A DNA stretch of 64,000 bases from Muricea muricata. Lineage: Eukaryota; Cnidaria; Anthozoa; Malacalcyonacea; Plexauridae. Shown here one piece after another: positions 56,361-64,000 of this stretch. The notes under the pieces are model-generated. The model made no database searches. It had not been told where the DNA came from and worked only from the letters and a program-made list of their open reading frames with translations. Made by a program: the position numbers and the translations under genes. Each line of letters opens with the position of its first letter. Within the stretch, counting starts at the first letter, position 1. The stretch spans positions 28,801,282-28,865,281 of the forward strand of contig OY979718.1 in the NCBI GenBank assembly GCA_963855995.1, read 5' to 3'.

Positions 56361-57270
56361 ATACTTAATATTTCAGAAATAAATACTTTTATATCAATAT
56401 GTATACTGTGATATGAAAAATTTAAAAACATTATCTACTCTTATTTAATGATCATAAAATAACTTACATGATTTATAGCTGATTCCCTGTCTTTTAAAGG
56501 GTTGTATTCGTGTCGAAATAAAAAGATCGAACGAAACTGAGTTTGTTTATAAACCTGCGGTGCCATATGATTGCGGATACTTCATGTTAATATGCCGTAA
56601 GATGAGAGGTGCCGCCAAATCAAAAATGGCCGAAACGAAGTAACTTCGATTGCCGTTTACGAAAAAACTGCGGGTTTACGCGAGTGGGAATAACGAAATT
56701 TGAATTCAGTACATCGAAATCTATAGAACGGTGTAAAGTTACCTTAGCATCGCGATGACGGCAACGAAACTAAACAATTTCGGTCCACAGCACACGGACT
56801 ATTTTGCAATTTGATCCTATTTCTGACCCTACATCGATAAGCCAACGCTGGAAGAAGTGGAAACGTCGTTTTGAGACGTATTTGGTAGCCTTAAATATAA
56901 AGGACGACACACAGAAACGAGCGCTATTGCTTTATCAAGCAGGAGAAGCAACACAAGACATTTTTGACACATTATCGGGGACAGGCGAAGACAAAGACTA
57001 TACGATTGCTCTCGAAAAATAAACGAATACTTCTCTCCAAAGAAAAATGTTGATTATGAAATTTTTCAATTCCATGAAGCCAAACAGAACTGTCGATCGA
57101 AACACCTGAGAAGATTTGCGTTACGAGAGGACAAATTAACACTTGAAAAGTTACTTTCCGAAGCAAGAGTGTTCGAGACTAGTGAGCAGCAAGCTAAGGC
57201 ATCGAACAACGCCTTGCGTCAACAAACATTCACGATGAAGCGAATCGAATTTGTCGCTCGAGGCAACTGA

Positions 57271-59339
57271 ATAGTACGTGGCCCGCTCTGTTTACTGTGG
57301 TAAATTGATTTCTCTTTCTTTGCGCGCGCGTAAATTAATTACAACCTTTTTTCCTTGTTAGATTTGACGTAGTTTATTTAACCGTTTAATTAACATTCAA
57401 ATCACGCGAGCCCTACTTAAGGGACGCGTGAATTTAAATTAGTCGAATTATTATTGGCACTAATGAAGATTTAAGCCTCCGGATCGAAAGCTTCGCGATG
57501 ATAAACTTACGTGGTATTTCTACAAAATTATATTTTAATTTGATATTCACCATGCAAACATATGTACAAGGAACTTAATATTTTTGTACTGTGGGGATAA
57601 CTTTGACAGCATATACGAGCCGACTAACTCACAGTTTCGGCGCCGTCGAAGCTGCCCATAGTTACGTCGATTTTCCGTTATCGATGAATGGAAATCTATT
57701 ACATTGAAGCTGATAAATAAATTCTTGGTTTTGTTGAGTATTTTCTTATACCATTCGAGTAATTCTTGGGTTTTTACTCCGCCTGCCGTAGGCGAGGCGG
57801 AGTATTAAATTCGCCCCGCTTCTGTTTTTTTTTCTTTTTATTATTTTTTTTTCGGTGTCAGAAGTCGGTGCAACGCTAATGGGTGATACAGCTAGGCACA
57901 AGCCGCGTGAGCCGACCTAAACACGGGGTTTAAACTCAATTTCAAGCGGAACATATCAACAAAACACGTATTTTAACATGTATGCTAGAACATCTAAACC
58001 GCAAGAAGGTTTTACGTGCAAAGATTCTCATGCACAATGTTTTAAAACGACAAATTCCACCGCGAAACTTTAGCGAGGAGCGCTGTATCGCGGTTAAGTT
58101 TTGAGAGCATGTTTCCGTCATTTTCTGTTGTGTTTCCACTTTTAAGAAATTTATACACAAGAGTCAAATGCAAATTCTACTGAAATATCTATACGCAAAA
58201 CACAATTTTTAACGCGTAATAATGAACAAAAAGGGGCAGGAAGGTTCTTTATCAAAACATTGCTCCAAAAATGTTTCAAAAAGGCAAATTTTGATAGACA
58301 TTATCCCATGATCAAGGAGTGAGTCTAGGAAATGTGTTCCTAATTCTAATCACGAAGTATTCGTAGTGATTTCTTTCTTTGGTTTCTATTTCTACCTATG
58401 TTGAGATGCTAGTATTTCGTGCAAAATGATTTATTTGCTTGTGGGATCTCATACAATTATAAAAGGTAAGAGACATTTTACATTCCAATTCCAGAAATAC
58501 ATATGTTTGTCTAAAGTTCCCAACAAATTATATCGTGGAGACTTCAGCCAGTGTGCTACAGAATTCATTTAAATGATGCTATCAGGTTAATATATTTATG
58601 TATTGTATACACTTTTAGTAAAATTTTCTTTACTTACAACCACCCGAAAATAAAACAGCCATATGCTGGTGGTATTATGACAAAAGAATCTTGTTTAATA
58701 TATGTACTATGAAAGTCTTTAATTTAAATCAAATTCTAAAAAATGCAATCTTACTAGGACTCTGGGCAGAGTGCCTGGCAAGTCACTCAGACATTGATTT
58801 TTGGTTATCTTAGTGATTACAAAAGATGTGCTAGCAATGCCTTAAAATGCCTTGGAAGGTACCCTAATAATAACTGATTTAAAAAGGAGTTCGTTGGGCA
58901 GAACAGAAATAAATGAATATACCCCACCCCCAATGAACGCTCTAGTTGCAGCCCTGCCTGGCCTTGTGCCCATTTTCGTTTTAGCAGGCGGAGTGAACGC
59001 CTTAGCCGGCGTCTTGTTTTTTCATTGATTTACGCCTGTGGCTTCTGTGACTTTTTGGTTGATTCTTTCCAGGATTTTCTTGCTAATTATTCAAAATTCT
59101 GATTTCGTTGGGCTTATGACTTGTTTTAAAAGTTTAGTTTATGATCTTTCAAGGTAATGAATGCGGGTAGAAGTCGAGTATGTGAAACGACTTGACCGAA
59201 GTTGTGTTTACTTCGTCCAAAATTAATTTACAACTTGTTCCAGAATCGCTTTTTGCTGGATTGATGAGCCGGAATTTTGGGTTGTAAATTTTCCTTGTGA
59301 TCTTCAAGAGAAATTAAAGTTCGCGTTTTTTCGTATCAT
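57271..59339. other. Non-coding repeat region
   Basis: About 57776-58992 may be one element: it starts ACTCCGCCTGC and ends GCAGGCGGAGT, with a small palindrome CCGCCTGCCGTAGGCGAGGCGG-like near the left end. The part at 58855-59020 resembles 16510-16640. No gene is recognised in the rest. Confidence 0.4.
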
Positions 59340-59875
59340 CTCCGAACTCATCAGATCTCGTACACAGAAATTGAATCTACTAAGATCGTTACACTTCCTG
59401 CCTGTCCGTGCAAAAATGGACTTGTACTTTAAAGTAATCATTCCCTCTGTCACATATGGTCTGTGGGGCTCATGTGGTAAGACACTTATGGACGAGTTGG
59501 AAAGAGTTTATATAAGATCAGCAAAAATCATTTTGAAGTTGGATTGGAATACACCTAGTGAACAAGTACTTGCCACTACTAAATGGCCTACCTTAAAAAA
59601 CATGTAGACTTAGACCCCGTTCACACGATACCGGTAAGTGACTCTGCTGGTAAAAAATCATTACGTTTTCAACTGTTCACGCGATACCGGTAGAGTTTTT
59701 TCGCATTTTGGTGTTGCATTCACACGAAACCGGATCAATGTCGGATTTGAGTTTTTTGTTTTTCGTATTTGAAGTTTAAGCCATTGCTGCTGACCATTTT
59801 TATTGCATGTCACGAAGATGTTCGATTTCCCGCCACTCAATTAGTTTCCAAAGCTAGGTCGTTTATAAATCAAAG

Positions 59876-60296
59876 ATGCCACCGAAAAAGAAAGCCAAAA
59901 CGGACGAGAAATTGGTTCAAAACTTTGTATGGACCGATGATGAAGTCTCGTTGCTTTTAAGTGTTCTTCAAGAGTATAAAGCTAGTCAGATACATGCTGG
60001 TTTTGACTGGGAGTCAATTAAAACAAAGTATGTCGACATCACAGAAATGTTTGTCAAACGGTATCGCACAACAGCAACTGGCACAGTTGACCGAGATAGT
60101 TACCCAAACTATGATCCAGGGAACTAGTTCACTAAAGAAAGGGTACTATCAAAGATTAAAGCCATTCGAGTAAAGTACAAAGCTGCCCTCGACAGTGGAA
60201 GACGAAGTGGAGGCGGACGTTTAGTAGCGACCTTCTTCGATATGTGTTCAAATATTTAGGCAGGTCCGCCTTCAGCTCAGTGCATCGATGGTGGGT
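59876..60296 (+). pseudogene. SANT/Myb-like (trihelix-type) accessory protein, truncated
   Basis: MPPKKKAKTDEKLVQNFVWT opens at 59876 with a basic start and the helix-turn-helix FVWTDDEVSLLLSVLQEYKA, then DWESIKTKYVDI. After a TAG at 60124-60126 the same frame runs on: FTKERVLSKIKAIRVKYK, SGRRSGGGRLVATFFDMC, a second TAG, then AGPPSAQCIDGG up to a foldback insertion at 60297. Proteins of this kind bind DNA and accompany Harbinger-type transposases. This family is abundant in cnidarians. Two stops and the insertion inactivate it. Confidence 0.75.
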
Positions 60297-60468
60297 CGGT
60301 CAGGACGGTTCGATAAGTGATATTTCGGAACAGAGTCTAGTTCCTTCAATACCTAATACTCTAATTATATTATACATCACCATTAGTATATATAATATAA
60401 TTAAAGTATTTGGTATTGAAGGAACTAGACTCTGTTCCGAAATATCACTTATCGAACCGTCCTGACCG
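60297..60468. repeat. Foldback element with arms of about 75 bp
   Basis: CGGTCAGGACGGTTCGATAA onward at the left is repeated inverted at the right end (60395-60468) with few mismatches. The centre is AT-rich. It interrupts the SANT-like gene. Confidence 0.8.
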
Positions 60469-60540
60469 TGTAGCTCAGTTGGGAGAGCGTTGGGGCTAGT
60501 ATTCCAAAGGTCGCTGGTTCGAATCCCGCTGTGGCCAGGC
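60464..60540 (+). other. tRNA-like sequence (probable SINE head)
   Basis: TGACCGTGTAGCTCAGTTGG has an A box, and CTGGTTCGAATCCCGC is a T arm with B box. TGACCGT pairs with GTGGCCA with one mismatch and two wobbles. The anticodon loop appears to have eight bases (GCTAGTAT), so it is unlikely to be a working tRNA. Its first five bases belong to the right end of the adjacent foldback. Confidence 0.55.
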
Positions 60541-61021
60541 AAACTTTTCAGCCTGCCCAGTGTGGCTTACACGCGGAGTAGCATCACAATATCATAATAT
60601 AGTATAAGTTATTTTTAATTGTAAGAAAAAAGGCATTTCAATTTTATAACAACATATCCAGCAAAAGAGGTCATGGAGGTACTGTATTATGTTAAGCCAT
60701 TGTTTGCATCACTGAGCATTGCCTTGCACTAAATGCCAAAATGAGAGCTTGGCATATCATTCAGTCAAAAAATCAAATATGGCAAAATAAATACAATCCT
60801 AAATAACCTCATGCTATATAGCTCTTCTATTGGCTTTCATACCATTTTAAGATCTTTTAAGTATATCATTGGTATTATTGTAAAAGATTTATTGTATATA
60901 TTCTAATATTGTAGGGGGTTATAACATATTGTTGCACATTTCTAAAAATATATGTATTCATATAAAACAGTCCTAAAGAGGTGGTATTTTATGTCCCATA
61001 ATAATTTCCAAATAAAATATT
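60541..61021. other. Interior of the two-gene transposon, non-coding
   Basis: AT-rich sequence after the tRNA-like segment, leading to the 3' end of the minus-strand zinc-finger gene. Nothing else was seen. Confidence 0.4.
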
Positions 61022-62237
61022 CTAAATTAATAGCAATGAAATAACAGAGTTCTCACTGGCACAACCGATCTGTAGCTTACTAACTTTTATCATGAGCAGC
61101 TGACTCGCCTGTTTCTTTAGTGTGTTTCGCAGGGCCTTCTTAAGGAACTTCACCTTTTCTTTAACAGTAATTTTTGTTACTACTTCTTTTGAGTAAGAGA
61201 ATGATCGTACCCGAACGTACAGCATAATAATATTCTCCAAGCATACATCAGTAACAGATCTCTTGGTTTTAGCCAAACTAGCATCAAAGAGGATGACGTC
61301 CCATGCTGATTTTACCCTAGGCTTCCGTAAAATATCTGCTTTTACCTGTTGTAGTGGTATTTCACGTACCAAACCAACGCTATGTTGCCTGAAAACCTTT
61401 TCACATTTAGCAGTGATTGCTAACAAATTCTCACAAGGATTCCATAGCTTTCCCCGAGAAAGAGAGTCTATGTATTCATTGTCTTGCAACGACTTCATGC
61501 TCAACAGTAGAGACTGAAGTTCCACTTGCTCTGGGGTAACTTTTCTGGCACAAATTTTACTTTTTTGATACATTTTCGAAATGATGAACCCAGCAATGTA
61601 GGACAATGGACCAAACTCCGATTTCTCTATTGGTTTTATGTCAGGAAGCTTTTCTTTGACGTTTCCACGCTTGTAGAACCCAACTAGTAAGTCGGGGATT
61701 TGAATCAGGATCAAATTATACGCAGGAACAGTCATATTTTTCGACCTGGTTACAAACATCTTCCCACTTACAGTCATAAGCTTGCAAAAGTTTTTTAAGA
61801 GTTTATCTCTGTCTAACTTTTCGCAGTTTTGGTCGTACAAAGTTGCCAAATGTTTGACAAGATCTTCAGACTGCTTTAGGTCAGCTTCGGCCAACAATGT
61901 AGACATTGGTTCGCCATACAATTTGGATTCAATGACGGACTTTGCTGCTTTACCTGTGATTTCATTAACGACCTCCAAAGTCAAAAGCGAAACCGTCTTT
62001 GTAACGGCCATTTTTTCGCCATGCTTTGCTCTCGAATATAAGGTGAGACCACCTTTCGATTTACAAAATTTTTGAACAAAGTTCGCATGGATAGCTTTTA
62101 GTGAGATTGCATTCTTCGACTCCTTCGTTTACACATTCTTCCAAGTCAATTTTCTGGTCGCTGTCTTCAATTAACGAATTAACTACCGATTCCATAACAT
62201 CTCCTTCGTTGCTCGGGCTTTCCCCTTCACAATCCAT
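61022..62237 (-). pseudogene. C2H2 zinc-finger protein with GPLSYIAG core, second copy
   Basis: The probable start is ATG at 62237 (acidic MDCEGESPSNEGD). The zinc-finger region YPCELCSKI is cut by a TAA at 62061-62063 that looks like a one-base loss. The next frame gives CKSKGGLTL, with the usual His-containing helix altered. The open frame from 62011 continues with FGPLSYIAGFIISKMYQKS (GPLSYIAG at 134-141 of that frame), SRGKLWNPCENL and CLENIIMLYVRVRSFSYSKE (257-276). The C-terminal half is intact. It shares all three blocks with 14280-15520, though the two elements' other genes differ. Role unknown; DNA-binding companion of a transposase is the inference. Confidence 0.7.
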
Positions 62238-62929
62238 CTTTGAGATTTAAAAGATTTCACTCAAGACGACATAAATACGTTGAAAAATGCAGCGAAGAAG
62301 ACAAAATCGTAACTTGATACCATTTTATGTTTATGTTACTTTGTGTCGGCTTAAGATCACGTGACTACTTAATTTTCATAACAATAATATTTCTCGCCCC
62401 CAGGCTCCAGTTTCCTATCCTTCCCTTCAACTATCTATGGACGGTAGAATTTCACTACGGTTTCAAACTTTTACGGTACGTATACCGTTTTCAAACTCTT
62501 ACGGTTAGCATTACGGTTTCACACAATTTCATACCGGCATCGTGTGAACGCAACCCCTAAATGTAAGAATTTCATACCGTTCTCAAACTCTGCCGGTATC
62601 GTGTGAACGGGGTCTAAAAGACTATTATTTTTAAGTTATAATTGCTACCATGGTCATGCACCAACGCAACTGCAGAACCTCGTTTGTAAGACTAATCATC
62701 GGTATAATTTCAGAAATAACTATACTTTCAAATTACCGGCTCCCAAAACAAATTTTTTGAAGAAATCTATAGTGTACAGAGCATCATCAATCTGGAACAC
62801 TTTAGATAATGACACTAAGATAGTTGATAACATTTTTACCTTTAAGACAAACATTAGAAATTCTCATCAACAGTTCAATTATATTATAAACATGCAATTA
62901 GGAATTAGAAATTAGATATTAAGGATTAA

Positions 62930-63145
62930 GAATTGTACATATACATTTTGTAATTTAATAATTAGTTAATTTTGGGAGGGAAATTATTTGTATAATATTG
63001 GGTTGGGGTATTTAAGAAGGGATAATTTAATTAGATACACGACCACATCAGTTTGTAGCTGCCAACTTATCGTGTTTAAATAAATGCTATTATTATTATT
63101 ATTTGCAACTTACCGTGTTTAAATAAATGCTATTAGTAGAATCAT
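62930..63145 (+). repeat. LINE 3' tail with duplicated end
   Basis: TTTAAATAAATGCTATTATT with an ATT run at about 63076-63104 is the kind of 3' end seen in CR1/L2-like LINEs. CGTGTTTAAATAAATGCTAT is repeated immediately after it (about 63115-63134). Confidence 0.55.
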
Positions 63146-63187
63146 ACTAGTACGCTATTGCAAATGATGTAATTTGATTGGTTACTC

Positions 63188-63223
63188 TACTCGCTATCTA
63201 CTCCTCCATAGATAGCGAGTAGC
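63188..63223. repeat. Short hairpin
   Basis: CTACTCGCTATCTA and TAGATAGCGAGTAG are perfect inverted copies separated by 8 bases. Confidence 0.7.
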
Positions 63224-63321
63224 GAAACAATCATCTTCCTACATTGCTTAATAATTTTAATTGCTTAAAAATCAAATTTTTTGTTGAATATTCCATGTTT
63301 GACCAATGATTCTACTAAAAC

Positions 63322-63420
63322 AATTAGATTACTCGCTCTCGATTTCTATGCGGGATAGTTGATTCGGGCTTCGCCCTCATCAGCTGTCACCGCATAGAAA
63401 TCTCGAGCTCGTAATCTAAA
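63322..63420. repeat. Foldback element
   Basis: TTAGATTACTCGCTCTCGAT and TTTCTATGCGG are repeated inverted at the right (CCGCATAGAAATC, CGTAATCTAA). The centre is GGGCTTCGCCC. Confidence 0.7.
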
Positions 63421-63424
63421 TGTT

Positions 63425-63478
63425 AATTATTACTATCATTATTATTATTATGATTATTATTATCATAATATTATTATA
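63425..63478. repeat. ATT-rich microsatellite
   Basis: Repeated ATT/TTA units with some ATC variants. It may be the 3' tail of another LINE copy. Confidence 0.7.
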
Positions 63479-63515
63479 ACCGAGAGATTCGAGCAGGTAA
63501 AACATTCAATACATC

Positions 63516-63895
63516 ATGTTTAACATTTATGTTAATAGTTTGCCAAATGCTGTGGAGAATACTCGTGTTATATTGTATGCAAATGATGCTGTCTTGACCT
63601 CTGCTGCGTCGACATCTCAGGAATTGCAAAAGACCTTGGAGCATAATTTTAATTTGATTTCCGATTGGTATTCTGATAATAGATTAACACTAAATGTCAA
63701 GAAGACGAAACTTATTCTGGCAGGTAGTAAAACTAAGTTGCTAAAATAGATTTTAAGATTTTAAGTTACAGTCACAAGATGGTAGAGAGATAGATCGGGT
63801 CAAGTCGTTTAAATATCTCGGGGTGAACTTAGACGAGAAATGGAGCTGGAAGCCACATATCAAGGATCTGCTTCAAAAATTGGGCCATCGACTCT
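63516..63895 (+). pseudogene. LINE reverse transcriptase fragment
   Basis: MFNIYVNSLPNAVENTRVIL is followed by YANDAV, where the catalytic Y-A-D-D has Asn for one Asp. Then come WYSDNRLTLNVKKTKLILAG and, after a stop and frame change near 63750, RVKSFKYLGVNLDEKWSWKP and HIKDLLQKLGHRLS. This is the RT palm and thumb of a CR1-like LINE. The 5' edge is abrupt. It is inactive. Confidence 0.8.
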
Positions 63896-63898
63896 CAG

Positions 63899-64000
63899 TA
63901 AATAAAGAATTCGAGGTCAGCACACATAAATATGCTGACGAAGAAAATGCGAAGAAAACAAAAGATATGTGGATTTGTTTTGGAAAATCTAATCCACAGC
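63899..64000 (+). other. Unidentified open frame running off the window
   Basis: NKEFEVSTHKYADEENAKKT continues with KDMWICFGKS and stays open to the window edge. It does not continue the LINE homology. It could be the start of a tyrosine-recombinase-type protein with an ENAKKT start of helix, but this is a guess. Confidence 0.3.

Larger units (their letters stand above)
54222..56801. mobile_element. Nearly palindromic element with CXC-domain genes on both arms
   Basis: The left arm 54222-55354 and right arm 55771-56801 are inverted copies, starting TAGTCCGTG and ending CACGGACTA. TTT flanks both sides (54219-54221 and 56802-56804). Removing the element and one TTT joins the interrupted gag frame. 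Each arm carries the same CXC protein reading outward. The 416-bp centre holds a run of C residues (55384-55408). A 3-bp duplication excludes hAT and piggyBac; no transposase is recognisable. Confidence 0.8.
53942..57270 (+). mobile_element. Second Ty3/gypsy-like remnant: LTR, primer site and partial gag
   Basis: A short LTR-like segment (about 53942-54079, TGTTGGTCACG to CATTACA) is followed by AATAGCGACGAGG, a primer-binding site slightly altered from a TGGCGACGAGG type. Gag begins at 54186 (ATGACCACCGCG), is split at 54222 by a 2.6 kb element, and resumes at 56802 with LQFDPISDPTSISQRWKKWK, RFETYLVALNIKDD and LLYQAGEATQDIFDTLSGTG. A frame break near 57015 follows, then YFSPKKNVDYEIF and LTLEKLLSEARVFE. 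An internal deletion and the lack of pol and a 3' LTR show a truncated copy. The gag type is common in cnidarian gypsy elements. Confidence 0.75.
59613..62614. mobile_element. Two-gene DNA transposon: SANT-like ORF (+) and C2H2 zinc-finger ORF (-)
   Basis: The ends are inverted repeats of about 23 bp beginning GACCCCGTTCACACGATACC, flanked by TA (59611-59612 and 62615-62616; the wider flanks TTA and TAA could alternatively reflect a TWA-type site). The motif GTTCACACGATACCGG or close variants recurs just inside each end, about three times left and two to three times right. The insertion splits a LINE frame. No DDE transposase is seen; it may be non-autonomous or internally deleted. The SANT-like ORF recalls the Harbinger accessory protein. 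Confidence 0.7.
59365..62915 (+). pseudogene. LINE (CR1-like) reverse transcriptase C-terminus, split by a DNA transposon
   Basis: 59365-59607 encodes LNLLRSLHFLPVRAKMDLYF, VIIPSVTYGLWGSCG and TPSEQVLATTKWPTLKNM. The family continues after the 3.0 kb insertion at 62617-62915 with RLLFLSYNCYHGHAPTQLQN, TNHRYNFRNNYTFKLPAPKT and RASSIWNTLDNDTK. This C-terminal pattern after the RT palm is typical of CR1/L2-like LINEs. RT core and endonuclease are absent. A stop and frame change lie at the junction. Confidence 0.8.

Noticed and set aside
60464..60540. Functional tRNA gene
   Set aside because: The oversized anticodon loop, acceptor mismatches and position inside a disrupted transposon make a SINE head more likely.
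60244..60542. Two opposite ORFs with nearly the same protein sequence
   Set aside because: They arise from the two arms of the foldback and do not represent a gene.

Overview
This window looks like repeat-dense nuclear DNA from an animal, most probably a cnidarian and perhaps an anthozoan. The host assignment is an inference. It rests on AT-rich DNA with GT-AG introns, on the mixture of Penelope-like, BEL/Pao, Ty3/gypsy, CR1-like, P-like/THAP, Harbinger, hAT and Academ-like elements, and on several protein families I associate with coral and anemone genomes. No rRNA, CRISPR or bacterial operon structure is visible. The only intact gene that is not obviously mobile is a single-exon class I glutamine-amidotransferase-like gene at 20595-21350.

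Layout. 1-9.7 kb: a Harbinger-type MITE, a tyrosine-recombinase remnant, a decayed Harbinger transposase, a Penelope-like element with RT and GIY-YIG, and a short minus-strand LTR element carrying one 111-residue ORF. 9.7-17.4 kb: a unit bounded by long diverged inverted repeats, holding a decayed THAP/P-type transposase (+) and a decayed C2H2 zinc-finger protein (-). 17.4-22.7 kb: a hAT fragment and the amidotransferase gene. 22.7-33.8 kb: an 11 kb element with short terminal inverted repeats. It holds a multi-exon transposase-like gene (+) converging on an XPG/EXO1-type nuclease and a HIRAN-domain region (-). It is itself invaded by a Mutator-type MITE carrying a tRNA-like sequence and by a hAT transposon.

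33.8-45.9 kb: a long-inverted-repeat MITE, a nearly complete young BEL/Pao retrotransposon on the minus strand (327-bp LTRs with two differences, TSD taagg), a cluster of foldback elements around a long TA tract, and a Penelope-like fragment split by a TTAA MITE and followed by a LINE endonuclease fragment. 45.9-53.4 kb: a decayed Ty3/gypsy chromodomain element whose gag is split by a solo LTR. 53.9-57.3 kb: a second gypsy-like remnant whose gag is split by a 2.6 kb nearly palindromic element encoding a CXC-domain protein on both arms. 57.3-64 kb: a repeat, then a LINE 3' end split by a 3.0 kb element. That element carries a SANT-like ORF (+) and a second copy of the C2H2 zinc-finger family (-), and has its own foldback/tRNA-like insertion. 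The window ends in LINE reverse transcriptase and an unidentified ORF.

Overall this is nested mobile-element archaeology. In several cases the insertion boundaries can be read directly because the interrupted reading frame resumes on the other side. The two most interesting points are the Academ-like element pairing an XPG nuclease with a HIRAN region, and the same zinc-finger companion protein occurring in two otherwise dissimilar DNA transposons.
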